64,000 bases of DNA, from the NCBI RefSeq assembly GCF_002954445.1, contig NZ_MQWA01000001.1, positions 1,709,781 to 1,773,780 of the forward strand, read 5' to 3'. The notes beneath the pieces are model-generated. The model ran no database searches, was not told where the DNA came from, and saw only the letters and a program-made list of their open reading frames with translations. Each line of letters opens with the position of its first letter. The first letter of the stretch is position 1. The translations under genes were made by a program, and so were the position numbers. Shown piece after piece: positions 1 to 8,490 of this stretch. This DNA comes from Rubritalea profundi. Its GTDB lineage: Bacteria > Verrucomicrobiota > Verrucomicrobiia > Verrucomicrobiales > Akkermansiaceae.

Positions 1-215
1 GGGTTAATAACGACTTCATCATCATCGATCAAGCTGGAAGCTACACCATTACATTCGGAGCCGATGTTCCTCTGCAAGAATTCCAAAACTCGAAGAAAAG
101 CGTCACGGCAAATATTGACACTTTTAGCTTCGAAGTCACAAGTATCCCCGAGCCAAGCTCTGCTGCATTGCTGATGCTTGCGGGGAGCACATTTCTTCTC
201 AGAAGAAAACGCTAG
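1..215 (+). CDS. PEP-CTERM sorting-domain protein (3' end only)
   Basis: This is the C-terminal end of a gene cut by the window edge; the reading frame starts at base 3 and stops with TAG at 213-215. The last residues form a typical PEP-CTERM signal: a Pro-Glu-Pro-Ser motif, a hydrophobic helix (SAALLMLAGSTFLL) and an Arg-Arg-Lys-Arg tail. Such tails direct proteins across the inner membrane to processing by an exosortase, usually in bacteria that make extracellular polysaccharide. What remains of the mature part is too short to assign a function. The type of tail supports a Verrucomicrobia-like host. Confidence 0.85.
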   Translation, partial: VNNDFIIIDQAGSYTITFGADVPLQEFQNSKKSVTANIDTFSFEVTSIPEPSSAALLMLAGSTFLLRRKR

Positions 216-265
216 AGCTACATCTGGCCTTGCCAAGCTCGTGAGCGACTCTCTAGTCTAGCACC

Positions 266-1249
266 ATGTTGGCTAAACCCTTTTTTCTCTCTTTCCTCGC
301 CGGAGCCGCACTTTTGTCGGCTACATCTACCCTTTCAGCTGCACAAGAAACCCTCCAACCTGGCCAGTTCGAATGGCAACCAGAGCGCGCACCAAAGGGC
401 CCAATCCTGATGGTAGTCAGTCTCGACGACCAGATGGCCTACGTTTACCGCAATGGCGTACAGATTGGCCGCTCGACAGTCAGTACTGGTCGTGCAGGCA
501 AGGAAACTCCAACAGGCGTTTTTACTATTCTTCAACGCAAGAAGAAGCACGAGTCAAACATCTACAAGGGCGCCAAGATGCCCTACATGCAGCGTCTCAC
601 CTGGACCGGCATCGCAATGCATGCTGGCAAGCTCCCGGGCCACCCAGCCTCGGCAGGCTGCATCCGCCTGCCCTATGACTTTTCTGAACTACTCTATGGC
701 ACCACCAGAAATGGCTCCACTGTAGTGATCAGCGAGAAAGCCTCTACTCCAGCAATCTCTAAAAAGCCCGCTTCGATTTTACTCGATAGTCGCAGTGTTG
801 TAGGAGTCAGACCTGTGCCAAAAGGTCGTGTGGTCTGGGAGCCTAACAAAAGCCCCGAAGGACCAGTCAACATGCTGCTCAGCTACGCCGACAAGACCGT
901 CTACGTATTCCGCAATGGTGTGCAAATCGGTCAAAGTCCTGTGGCGCTGACCCTCAGCGACGACATGCCACAAGGTATTTTCCTCATGCTTGAGGGCGTC
1001 GAAAATAAATCATCAACCACTGGTCAACCTCTGCACCCATGGTCGATGCTAGCCCTCCACGGCGGTTCTCCGGTCAATGCCGTCGACCGTCTCAGAAATA
1101 GCATCGAGATGCCGAAAGACTTTGGTCAGCTCGTTCGAACTGTGATCGCTCCCGGTACTATCCTGTTGGCCACAAATGATGCCAGCACCGAGGCCACTCG
1201 TTCAAAAGGCCCACTCAATGTCCTCGTACCTGAGGAAAAGAAAAAGTGA
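266..1249 (+). CDS. L,D-transpeptidase with a degenerate second YkuD-like domain
   Basis: Predicted exported murein-modifying enzyme. Residues 1-26 are a signal peptide. Residues 37-155 form a YkuD domain with the family signature: His119 (AMHAGK) and a Ser-Ala-Gly-Cys-Ile-Arg-Leu block with catalytic Cys132. YkuD enzymes form 3-3 peptidoglycan cross-links or attach proteins to peptidoglycan. Residues 188-305 repeat the fold (VYVFRNGVQIG against VYRNGVQIG, then LALHGG), but the position of the nucleophile reads NSIEMPKDF, so the Cys and Arg are gone. The gene therefore encodes one active and one apparently dead copy in tandem. It stands alone between the PEP-CTERM gene and a convergent lactonase gene. 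The fold assignment of the first half is sure; the role of the second half is unknown. Confidence 0.88.
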   Translation: MLAKPFFLSFLAGAALLSATSTLSAAQETLQPGQFEWQPERAPKGPILMVVSLDDQMAYVYRNGVQIGRSTVSTGRAGKETPTGVFTILQRKKKHESNIYKGAKMPYMQRLTWTGIAMHAGKLPGHPASAGCIRLPYDFSELLYGTTRNGSTVVISEKASTPAISKKPASILLDSRSVVGVRPVPKGRVVWEPNKSPEGPVNMLLSYADKTVYVFRNGVQIGQSPVALTLSDDMPQGIFLMLEGVENKSSTTGQPLHPWSMLALHGGSPVNAVDRLRNSIEMPKDFGQLVRTVIAPGTILLATNDASTEATRSKGPLNVLVPEEKKK

Positions 1250-1273
1250 GCTTGCTTGCGGGTCAATTTCTAG

Positions 1274-1293
1274 GACTTTTCCTGTGAAAAGTC
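1274..1293 (+). terminator. Hairpin after the L,D-transpeptidase gene
   Basis: GACTTTTC and GAAAAGTC form an 8-bp stem with a CTGT loop, 25 bases after the stop codon. There is no long T-run, so it is a weak terminator candidate or a simple RNA-stabilising hairpin. Confidence 0.35.
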
Positions 1294-1346
1294 TCTGGCT
1301 GGATAGAAGCTCAAAAACTGTCGTGTAATGTGATACCTCCTCTAAC

Positions 1347-1400
1347 TTCGCCAATGGCGAATTTCAAACCAGCCTAGGCACAGCCGCATGCCTAGGTTTT
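1347..1400 (+). repeat. Dispersed REP-like repeat, solo copy
   Basis: A small palindrome (TTCGCCAATGGCGAA) is followed by CAAACCAGCCTAGGC and a second CCTAGG half. The same two-part design occurs at both ends of the RAYT transposase remnant (9397-9454 and, inverted, 10041-10098). This copy has no transposase beside it, as expected for a REP sequence moved in trans. It fills most of the 288-base gap between the two convergent genes. Confidence 0.6.
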
Positions 1401-1537
1401 CTCTGTTTCTAGCTAGAGCCACCTCACTACCCATGTGATTTCAGCATCTCGCTTGGCTTCTTCGAGCCAAATACAAGTGCTACTCATATTACAAAAAAAA
1501 TTAAAATCCAAAGATGCTAGCCAGAATTCTTTTTTAT

Positions 1538-2680
1538 TTATGGCCGCACGAAGCCAATCCACATCGGTAGTTTGACAGCAATTCGTTTTCCTGTCGGTTT
1601 AAGCATTCCTGTTGCTGGGTCTCGGTGGAAGGTCACCACGGCATTGGACTTCTGACCTGCCACCACCAGCAATCTACCGTCAGGTGTGATATCAAAGTGG
1701 CGAGGAATCCATACCCCGACTGGTGCGGTCTGGATTAATTTCAGAGAACCACTGCCATCGACCGAAAGTACCGAGATAGAATCTCTACCCTCGTTTTTCA
1801 AGTCACGGTTCGCCGCATAGATGAATCGACCGTCATCGCTCATTCTAATCTCAGAGCATGCTATATTTTTCACCCCATCTTCTAACAATGGAATGGTTTT
1901 ACCCATGGTGAGACCACCACTCGCTAAGTCACATTTGAAAGTCGTGACCGATGGTTTGAGCTCATTGAGGACATAAAGAAATGAGCCATCGAGCGAGAAG
2001 CACATGTGCCGAGGGCCACTTCCCGGTGGGCATGCTACTGTTGCAACACTCTTCAGTTCCGCAGTTTTTTCATCTAGACTGTATACCTCTATGGAATCTG
2101 TCCCTAGATCCGCCGCGTAGACAAATTTGTTATTAGCACTCGCATAGGCCGAGTGGGCATGTGGGCTTTTTTGTCGATGCAAGTGAGGCCCTTTGCCTTT
2201 GTGTTCAATCACACTCACAGCTGGGCTCAAAGTTCCATCCACTTTCACCTTGTAGCTAGATACTTTTCCCGCGCCGTAATTCGCGGAGAACAAACAGGTC
2301 CCAGTTCTATCTAGACTTACGTGGCAGGCGCCAGTTCCTCCCGTTAGACGACTCTGGAGAAAAACCAAAGTCCCATCCTCAGTTCTCAGATAAGCCGACA
2401 CTCCTCCGAGGTTCGATTTACCATCACTATGCTTGCTACGAGTTGTACTATAGCAAAATTGTTTACCCTTAGAAAATACCAAGAAGTTAGGGGACACAGC
2501 AGGACTCGTAATTCGAGGCTCTGAAATGACACCAGTGTCGGTATCTAACAACGCCTTTGAAATTCCATCTGATGAGCCATTCCCAATATATAAATGAAGT
2601 TGTTCCGCATTTAAAATTTGGCAGCACACTAAAGCTATCAAACCGATCCTAGATAATTGTTTCATGATAATTTCAAACAA
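1538..2680 (-). CDS. Lactonase family beta-propeller protein
   Basis: Member of the 6-phosphogluconolactonase-like seven-bladed propeller family (Lactonase, PF10282), 380 residues, the normal length. Typical blade strings are visible: CHVSLDRTGTCLFSANYGAG, ADLGTDSIEVYSLD, GPRHMCFSLDGSFLYVLNEL and IPRHFDITPDGRLLVVAGQ. An N-terminal hydrophobic stretch (about residues 8-25) ending in LNA suggests export, so it probably acts on sugar lactones or related substrates in the periplasm and not in the cytosolic pentose-phosphate pathway. Met6 (position 2665) gives a more usual signal peptide and may be the true start. No operon partner; convergent with the upstream gene. The family is certain, the substrate is not. 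Confidence 0.85.
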   Translation of the reverse strand: MFEIIMKQLSRIGLIALVCCQILNAEQLHLYIGNGSSDGISKALLDTDTGVISEPRITSPAVSPNFLVFSKGKQFCYSTTRSKHSDGKSNLGGVSAYLRTEDGTLVFLQSRLTGGTGACHVSLDRTGTCLFSANYGAGKVSSYKVKVDGTLSPAVSVIEHKGKGPHLHRQKSPHAHSAYASANNKFVYAADLGTDSIEVYSLDEKTAELKSVATVACPPGSGPRHMCFSLDGSFLYVLNELKPSVTTFKCDLASGGLTMGKTIPLLEDGVKNIACSEIRMSDDGRFIYAANRDLKNEGRDSISVLSVDGSGSLKLIQTAPVGVWIPRHFDITPDGRLLVVAGQKSNAVVTFHRDPATGMLKPTGKRIAVKLPMWIGFVRP

Positions 2681-3043
2681 TAGCAGTTAGCGGCCTTTAG
2701 GGGAAGCTCAATGCCCTGTCGAGTGGAGGGCCACATTAAGGACTAATACCAATTGAGTCATCTTACCATAATGATAGGTTTTTAACGTTGAATGAAATAG
2801 TCAGCGGAGCCGAGATGGGTGCGGCAATCTGACTGTTCAAATGGTATAAATAGAGAATGTCGTTAATTTTAGGTGAATTTGTCGTAATTAATGCTACAGA
2901 TCTCAAGTATAAATTTCGTACTCTAATTCTATCAAGAACAACTATCTACACGAAATATCAACTTCCAATGTGGGACTACCAGTCCTAAAACAGTTGGATT
3001 TTAGGTGTAGCTAAAATCATTTACCCAAACACTAACAACTACT
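2681..3043. other. Intergenic region between divergent genes
   Basis: This 363-base stretch between the lactonase gene and the DUF1080 gene should hold both promoters. It is AT-rich. A short hairpin (GGACTACCAGTCC, near 2970-2982) is the only structure seen; no open reading frame or repeat family member was recognised. Confidence 0.4.
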
Positions 3044-3793
3044 ATGAATCTATTACTTTCCACCAGCCTCTTCATCGGAATCGGCTCCATCTGTCTCGCA
3101 ACTGAACCTGGCAAAAAGCCGGACACCCCAAAACAACCTTGGAGCGACTACGTAGTCCACGATGGCACACGTCCAACCCCAGAAAAGGTCAAAACCCAAG
3201 GAGCGGTAACCACCCCTGCCCCTGCCGACGCCACGGTCCTTTTCGACGGTAAAGATACCTCCGCTTTCACTAAAGCGTGGAAAGTCGTCGACGGTTCCTT
3301 GATTGCCTCACCCGGCGACAACCACACCAAACAAAGCTTTGGCGATTGCCAACTCCACATCGAGTGGAAGATTCCAGCTGGCCGCAAAATAAAAAACCAA
3401 AAAGGCGGCAACAGCGGCATCTTCCTGATGGATAAATACGAAGTCCAGGTCCAGGAAAGCCACACCAATGTCACCTACGCCGACGGCCAAGCCGGAGCCC
3501 TCTACGGGCAAACTCCCCCCGTGGTGAATGCCTCCACTGCACAGGGAGAATGGCAAAGTTATGACATCCTTTTCACCGCTCCAAAATATGCCGAAGGCAA
3601 ACTGGTGAGCCCAGCATTCGTCACCGTCATCCACAATGGCGTAGTCCTCCACAACCACCAAAATTTCTACGGTCCCACAGTCCATAAGACTCTCGCCAAA
3701 TACCCAAAGACCCACCCAGAAAAAGCACCCATCCGCCTGCAATGGCACAACGACCCAATCGAGTTCCGCAACATCTGGATCCGTGAACTCTAA
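3044..3793 (+). CDS. DUF1080 (3-keto-disaccharide hydrolase-like) secreted protein
   Basis: Secreted single-domain protein of the DUF1080 family (PF06439), 249 residues, with a signal peptide at about 1-19 (ending CLA). The family fold is a concanavalin-like jelly roll; characterised members hydrolyse 3-keto-glycosides. Diagnostic strings are LFDGKD, WKVVDGSLIASPGDN, GGNSGIFLMDKYEVQVQES, the ALYGQTPPVVNAS block and IRLQWHNDPIEFRNIWIREL near the end. This architecture is common in Planctomycetes and Verrucomicrobia, where many copies serve polysaccharide breakdown. It has no obvious operon partner here. Another DUF1080 domain begins the pseudogene at 47748-50866. Confidence 0.9.
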   Translation: MNLLLSTSLFIGIGSICLATEPGKKPDTPKQPWSDYVVHDGTRPTPEKVKTQGAVTTPAPADATVLFDGKDTSAFTKAWKVVDGSLIASPGDNHTKQSFGDCQLHIEWKIPAGRKIKNQKGGNSGIFLMDKYEVQVQESHTNVTYADGQAGALYGQTPPVVNASTAQGEWQSYDILFTAPKYAEGKLVSPAFVTVIHNGVVLHNHQNFYGPTVHKTLAKYPKTHPEKAPIRLQWHNDPIEFRNIWIREL

Positions 3794-4082
3794 CCGACTG
3801 GAGGATATCGTGCCCATCAGTCAGGCCAGAATAGGGCGTCGCTGGAAGTCACGGAAATAGAACCGTTGAATGGCTTCAGAGGCATAACCTATGAGACAGG
3901 CTATATGAGTCTGAAAGTTGATTAATCCCTTGTCTATAAGGGATCTTAAAAATGATTGGGCTCTGTGGTGGGCTATCTCAGCTAGGTTTGTGTGGGGATG
4001 CCGGGACTGAATGGCACGCGTCACTTCGTTAGTGAAGTCTGTGTGCTATGTGTGAGGCAGCAGCTTCGCTGGGATTATTTAA

Positions 4083-4106
4083 GCGACCGAGACGGTCGCG
4101 CTACGT
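4083..4106 (+). repeat. GACCG-CGGTC palindrome with GCTACGT tail
   Basis: GCGACCGAGACGGTCGC forms a hairpin and is followed by GCTACGT. A near copy, with compensatory changes that keep the stem paired (GTGACCGGAACGGTCAC then GCTACGT), lies at 12372-12396. The preserved pairing and tail indicate a dispersed repeat family and not chance. Confidence 0.6.
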
Positions 4107-4149
4107 GGAGATACCGTGCCATTGCACAGATATTGTGTGTCTAATCTGG

Positions 4150-4208
4150 GGAGCGCCGAGCCCCAGCTCGGCTGCCACTCTATGAGCCAAGCTGGGGCTC
4201 GGCGCTCC
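4150..4208. repeat. Large inverted repeat (REPIN-like hairpin)
   Basis: Two 23-base arms (4150-4172, starting GGAGCGCCGAGCCCC, and 4186-4208, ending GGGGCTCGGCGCTCC) are inverted copies with one mismatch, around a 13-base spacer. The arm resembles the arm of the inverted-repeat element at 9160-9345 (16 of 23 positions, differences mostly transitions), so the two probably belong to one family of small mobile palindromes. Confidence 0.65.
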
Positions 4209-4387
4209 AAGCGGCAGTTCCCGTATTTTGCGAATTAGTCCACCAACGGCGCTATTAAAGCACTGATGGAGAGTTCCGTGGTGCTCATTTTCTAGCTTCC
4301 ACCTTCCCTATATTGGTACTTTATCGGAAATTATCTCACAACAAAAGTCGTCGAACTCGTTGGTCCACGAGTTCGGACTTTTATGAT

Positions 4388-5101
4388 TTAGAGGTGAGCC
4401 TTAAGCCACGTGCCAACTTCTGCTGCTAGAGGGTCATAGAAACCTTCGAAACAATGGTCGGCGCCTTCGATTACGACGTGCTTTTTCTTGCCACGTAGGG
4501 TGAGGAAAAGGTTTTCGCTGTCCTTTGGTAGGACGACGTCATCCTTGTCACCATGGAGCATGAGCCACGGGCTGCGGATATCGCGTGCAGCTGTGAGCGT
4601 GTTGCCAATATTATGGAGGTCATCGACGTAGGTCTGGCTCAGCGGCAGGCTCTCGTCCTCCCACATGTAGCCCTCATCAGGTACTTGATCGCCAAATTCA
4701 GTTTCACAAAATGCCTTGGTGTCCACCATCCCAGCCAGCGACACGAGGACGCTGAGTCTATCGTCTTTAGCTGCTGCTAGAGCACCTACAGCGCCACCCA
4801 TAGAGTGACCGATGTAGGCTACTTTTTTGCTGCCCTTGACTTGGTCTAACACCGCGTGCAGATCATCGACCTCCTTGTTGATACACATATCTGCATAGGA
4901 ACCTTCTGAGGCACCACAACCGGAAAAGGAAATGCGCAGGCACGGCCAGCCAGCTGCTACCAGCCGATTTGTGAGCTCGACAATCAATGGCCGATCCATG
5001 TCCCCTGTCACTCCGTGAGCTACTACCACCAACACGTCATCGCGCTCAGTCGGGTGGAATGCGTGGTCGATCACCTCGCCGTGTTTATTATGAATCTTCA
5101 T
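4388..5101 (-). CDS. Alpha/beta hydrolase, serine aminopeptidase/esterase type
   Basis: Cytosolic hydrolase of 237 residues with a complete catalytic triad in view: nucleophile Ser100 in GHSMGG, Asp187 in LHGDKDDVV, and His216 in GADHCF. Residues 29-33 (HGVTG) supply the oxyanion-hole region and ISFSGCGASEG is the usual strand-loop before the elbow. Related proteins (YuxL/YfhR-like, Hydrolase_4) cleave small esters, but the substrate cannot be read from sequence. It is the last gene of an apparent operon (ArsR regulator, DUF5069, dehydrogenase, hydrolase), 13 bases after the dehydrogenase. Confidence 0.88.
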   Translation of the reverse strand: MKIHNKHGEVIDHAFHPTERDDVLVVVAHGVTGDMDRPLIVELTNRLVAAGWPCLRISFSGCGASEGSYADMCINKEVDDLHAVLDQVKGSKKVAYIGHSMGGAVGALAAAKDDRLSVLVSLAGMVDTKAFCETEFGDQVPDEGYMWEDESLPLSQTYVDDLHNIGNTLTAARDIRSPWLMLHGDKDDVVLPKDSENLFLTLRGKKKHVVIEGADHCFEGFYDPLAAEVGTWLKAHL

Positions 5102-5114
5102 AAGAAAGTATTCT

Positions 5115-5996
5115 CTACGAACGGCCCTTAAAGGTCAGTTCAGCGATGCCGGATTTATCCAATTCACCGAGCCCAAGCTCGATCATCTTCTTGTACTGCG
5201 CCTCTGTCGCCTGTGAGAGCGGCACAGCAATTTCTGCTGAGTTTGCCAGCGCATTAGCGATCCCGCTGTCCTTGGCGGCGTGAGCAGACGAGAAATAGCA
5301 TGCGTGGTCACGGATCTGCATGTCCTCTGCATCCGTTTCTAACACCCGTGAGTTAGCGCCAGTTTGTGAGAAAATTTCGCGCACCATTCCGAGGTCGAGT
5401 CCCAGCGCATCGGCGAGCCCCAATCCTTCTGCTAGAGCCGCAGTATTGATATTCATCACCATATTGACCAGCGCCTTCACTTTGGCCGCTGAGCCGATAT
5501 CGCCTGTGTGACGGAGCGCCACGGAAAGTACCTCGAGTAGCTCCTTGTTTTCTTGGAACACAGCCTCAGAACCGCCCACCATTAGATAGAGCGTGCCGTT
5601 ACGGGCTTGGTCGATACTTGAAGCCATCGCAGCCTCGAGCGTCTTGGCACCGACTACAGCTGCGTCCTCAGCAGCCTCTTGATGCACCTCTGGGCTCAGG
5701 GTCGCGCAGTTGATAAAGGTCACTCCCTCAGCATTGGCTAGAAGTGTGTCGCCTTGGATTTTGAAAATGTCACGCATCGCATTATCATCGCTCACCACGG
5801 TGAGCACCACATCTGCCGCGGCCGTAACGGACGGTAAATTTTTAGCACACTGAGCACCAACTTCTTGCGCGAGTTCTTCCGCAACTGGTGTGTGGATATC
5901 GTACACGACAGCCACGTTGTAGCCTGAATCGTTGAGGTGACGCGCCATGTTTGCGCCCATTCTGCCCGCTCCGACTATTCCGATTCTTGGTTTCAT
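5115..5996 (-). CDS. NAD(P)-dependent beta-hydroxyacid dehydrogenase (3-hydroxyisobutyrate dehydrogenase family)
   Basis: 293 residues, full length for the family. The N-terminal Rossmann domain has GIVGAGRMGANMA (Gly9-Gly14), the linker has the substrate-site region TFINCATLSPE, and the C-terminal helical domain carries Lys174 in the AKVKALVNM block, matching the catalytic Lys of glyoxylate/succinic semialdehyde reductases and HIBADH. The closest match by eye is the GLYR/HIBADH branch, which reduces small aldehydes or oxidises beta-hydroxyacids. It lies in the operon led by the ArsR regulator, downstream of the DUF5069 gene by 59 bases. Exact substrate unknown. Confidence 0.88.
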   Translation of the reverse strand: MKPRIGIVGAGRMGANMARHLNDSGYNVAVVYDIHTPVAEELAQEVGAQCAKNLPSVTAAADVVLTVVSDDNAMRDIFKIQGDTLLANAEGVTFINCATLSPEVHQEAAEDAAVVGAKTLEAAMASSIDQARNGTLYLMVGGSEAVFQENKELLEVLSVALRHTGDIGSAAKVKALVNMVMNINTAALAEGLGLADALGLDLGMVREIFSQTGANSRVLETDAEDMQIRDHACYFSSAHAAKDSGIANALANSAEIAVPLSQATEAQYKKMIELGLGELDKSGIAELTFKGRS

Positions 5997-6055
5997 AATT
6001 TTTTAAAAATGAGCGCTCCTGGAAACGACCAGAAGCGCTGTTATGTTAGGAATGA

Positions 6056-6493
6056 TTACCTGATAACATTGATGTGGAAGCCCAACCAATCATCGAGATT
6101 GTTGAGGTTCACGGCATCGAGCAAAGTGCCGTTGTCTTCGATGCCATTTGCCGCGAGGATTTCCTTACGGGTATCATCGGTGTGATTGTAGCCTAACACG
6201 CTCGCATTGAATGCCTCGAGAGCTGCTTGGTCGAGCTGACCTCCCTTTTGCTCAAGAAGCCATGCCTCAAGCTGCGGGTAGGTTGGCTTGCTCTGCATGA
6301 ATGCGCTGAATACTTCTTTGTTGAGACCGAAAGCATCGAGAAGCATCTGGTCGTAGCCACCGCCGATCGCTGGGTATTCAGCATTGAGCTTGCCCGCAAC
6401 ATCGAGAGAAACTTTCTGCCAGAGGCGTGGTAGGTGAAGAATGCCGAGAGGGCCACATGTGCCTGAACTGATTAATGGAATGATAGTGCTCAT
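6056..6493 (-). CDS. DUF5069-like protein
   Basis: 145 residues, no signal peptide or membrane segment. The start (SSGTCGPLGILHLPRLWQKV) and the strings YDQMLLDAFGL and GYNHTDDTRKEIL resemble DUF5069, a family of unknown function frequent in Verrucomicrobia; the assignment is from memory of the family pattern and is moderate. It sits between the ArsR-type regulator (80 bases upstream) and the dehydrogenase, on the same strand. Such neighbours suggest a small regulated stress or aldehyde-handling operon, but this is inference. Confidence 0.6.
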   Translation of the reverse strand: MSTIIPLISSGTCGPLGILHLPRLWQKVSLDVAGKLNAEYPAIGGGYDQMLLDAFGLNKEVFSAFMQSKPTYPQLEAWLLEQKGGQLDQAALEAFNASVLGYNHTDDTRKEILAANGIEDNGTLLDAVNLNNLDDWLGFHINVIR

Positions 6494-6573
6494 AGTATTA
6501 TTTGGTTTGTTGTATTATTGGTTTGGATAACTAGGATTATCGATATGTTTTCTTTAGAAATGAGCTACCTCTA

Positions 6574-6876
6574 TTAGAGAGTCAGCTGCAATTCGCTCAA
6601 AAACGCCCGAATGGTTTCGTCATTTCTTTTGTAGTAGGTCCACTTCCCCACTCGCTCAGTAATGACGAGATTTGCGCGCTGTAGAATCGAAAGGTAGTGC
6701 GATACAGTAGACTGAGACATCCCAGTCTTTTCTTGAATAACCTGCACACAGACACCATCTGAAAAATCTTTACCATCCTTGTGTGGACGGAAATTTTTCT
6801 CAGGATCACTCATCCATCTCATGATATCCATGCGGGTATCATTTGCCAGGGCTTTGTGAAGTTCGACTAACTGCAT
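6574..6876 (-). CDS. ArsR-family winged-helix transcriptional regulator
   Basis: 100 residues with the ArsR/SmtB fold: helix-turn-helix at about 46-72 (IQEKTGMSQSTVSHYLSIL) and the wing VITERVGKWTYYKRND at 73-88. The metal-site motif ELCVCDL of classic ArsR/SmtB proteins is absent; the corresponding region reads SDGVCVQVI, with one Cys, so the signal may be something other than a metal. It is the first gene of an operon with DUF5069, dehydrogenase and hydrolase genes, and such regulators usually repress their own operon. Confidence 0.88.
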   Translation of the reverse strand: MQLVELHKALANDTRMDIMRWMSDPEKNFRPHKDGKDFSDGVCVQVIQEKTGMSQSTVSHYLSILQRANLVITERVGKWTYYKRNDETIRAFLSELQLTL

Positions 6877-6950
6877 ACCCTTTATATAAATCCAAATCTC
6901 TAAAACAGCAAACCATAAATCGAGGAATGTCGATTTGAAGGATTTGGGGA

Positions 6951-6980
6951 AGTGTTCAGTTAGCAGTGTTCAGTGTTCAG
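6951..6980 (+). repeat. Heptanucleotide tandem repeat (AGTGTTC)
   Basis: Four 7-base units, AGTGTTC, AGTTAGC, AGTGTTC, AGTGTTC, plus a partial unit, in the gap between the ArsR gene and tag. One unit is variant. It is one of four heptamer arrays of similar size in this window (also 10102, 12463 and 41030), each with a different unit. Confidence 0.55.
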
Positions 6981-7185
6981 AGCCTGTACGATGAAACCTG
7001 ACTACTTGACCGCAGATTTTGTCAGACTAGGGAGCTAGTCGAGTTCTTTGCTTAGGAATAAAGTCACCAGACTTTGTAGACGGACTTTCGACTTTCTGAC
7101 CTTTGACACGTGAATTCTATCGATGGGGTCTCAGAAGATATTAAATAAACTTCAAACTCCTCACATCTCTCTCCACACTTTCCGC

Positions 7186-7752
7186 ATGAAACCCCGCTGC
7201 GAATGGTGCTCTAACGACCCGATCTATACCGACTACCACGACTACGAATGGGGGGTGCCGCTGCACGATGAACGACGGCTATTTGAGATGCTCATTCTCG
7301 AAGGCGCACAGGCTGGTCTCTCGTGGATCACAGTGCTCAAGAAACGTCCCGCCTACCGTGAGCTATTCCATAACTTTGATGTCAAAAAGGTAGCTGCCAT
7401 GAGCGATGAGGATCTGGAGGAAATTCTGCTCAACCCAGCAATCATCAGAAACCGGCTCAAAGTCTACTCAGCCCGCCGCAATGCCATTGCCGTCCTCAAG
7501 CTGATAGAGGAATGCGGCTCGCTCGACCACTACTTCTGGAGCTGGATCGACCACTCCCCGATCGTCAACCACAGGAAAGACCTCAACGAAATCCCCGCCC
7601 TCATTCCTCTCGCTGAAACCATCAGCAAGGACCTAAAAAAGCGCGGACTCAATTTCGTCGGCCCCACCATCATCTACGCCTACATGCAGTCGATCGGCAT
7701 GGTCGATGATCATGTGGAGGAGTGTTTTGTTAGGGTAAAGGAAAAGGGATAA
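7186..7752 (+). CDS. tag: DNA-3-methyladenine glycosylase I
   Basis: Base-excision repair enzyme that removes 3-methyladenine from alkylated DNA. The sequence follows E. coli Tag: start MKPRCEWC with a Cys at 5 and His18 (YHDYEW) as zinc ligands, GLSWITVLKKR, the EEILLNPAIIRNRLKV helix, and the C-terminal MQSIGMVDDHVEECF with the other His and Cys ligands. The reading frame is open from an earlier ATG at 7123, but the Met at 7186 aligns with the family start and is preferred, giving 188 residues. The next gene follows after 11 bases. Confidence 0.93.
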   Translation: MKPRCEWCSNDPIYTDYHDYEWGVPLHDERRLFEMLILEGAQAGLSWITVLKKRPAYRELFHNFDVKKVAAMSDEDLEEILLNPAIIRNRLKVYSARRNAIAVLKLIEECGSLDHYFWSWIDHSPIVNHRKDLNEIPALIPLAETISKDLKKRGLNFVGPTIIYAYMQSIGMVDDHVEECFVRVKEKG

Positions 7753-7763
7753 AGGAAAAAGTC

Positions 7764-8440
7764 ATGAATGAAAAACCACCCGTCACCCGTAATATGATAA
7801 TCGCCCAATGGGCTATTCTTGTCCTACTGTTAGCTATATTAGGAATAATCTCCTATGGGCCCATTCAGAAACAGGTTCGTGCAGCGGAAATGACGACAGC
7901 CAACAATTATTTCAAGCAAGTCTACACAGCCCTCTTTAGCTATGCCAAAGACCATGACGGTATCTATCCAACAGATTTTGAAAATGAATCACCAACCGCG
8001 GCAGCATGTTTTGATAAGCTGGTCCAATCTCGTGTGATGGACGACGAAGATTGTTTCTGGAACAGGAATAATGCCCTCACTTTAGGTACTGCGAGTAAAG
8101 CCAGCCCTGATAACATAAGCCCACTCACAGAAAATGAAAACACGACAGGCTACGTGATGGACTCACGACACGCTCCAGGACCAACCTCCTCATTATTTTC
8201 GATAGCTCGACAGAAGCAGGAATTTTCAACACCAGTGTATGGGAAGGAAAAGCCATCATAGCTAAACTCAATGGCTCGGTTAAACATACGAAAATCAGCT
8301 ATGGATCTTGCTCTCCACTCAACGAGGACGGCAGTGCCAAGTTCGGTACTATTCTTGAAAAACGTGGCCGCGGAGAAATCGATATCTTCAAAGACCTCCC
8401 CGAAGGAACCAAAGTCCTCCCACCGCAACTAGCCAAGTAA
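7764..8440 (+). pseudogene. Pseudopilin-like protein, copy 1 (frameshifted)
   Basis: Close paralogue of the intact gene at 8491-9156, alike from the first residues (KPPVTRNM.IAQW) to the end (KVLPPQLA). A one-base deletion just after 8160 (GTGATGGACTC here, GTGATGGGTCTC in copy 2) shifts the frame, so the annotated frame ends early at 8261. Restoring one base reads through to TAA at 8438-8440 with the paralogue's sequence (SSTEAGIFNTSVWEGKAII). The N-terminal hydrophobic helix and the ANNYFKQVYTALFSYAKDHDG block resemble type II secretion pseudopilin-like proteins, but a prepilin peptidase site is not evident. Confidence 0.8.
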
Positions 8441-8490
8441 TCAGGGGAGCTAAGGTACAACTCTATCACTCATTCTTATCAATTCGTCAA

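Larger units (their letters stand above)
3794..4387. other. Long intergenic region with two hairpin repeats
   Basis: No convincing gene lies in these 594 bases. They hold two palindromic repeats described separately (4083-4106 and 4150-4208). A 67-codon reading frame on the minus strand (3821-4024) starts with ATG but has no recognisable domain and is not called. The region separates two convergent genes, where REP-like sequences tend to collect. Confidence 0.5.

Noticed and set aside
3821-4024. 67-codon reading frame on the minus strand
   Set aside because: No recognised motif, no clear ribosome binding site and it lies in a repeat-rich gap; too weak to call as a gene.
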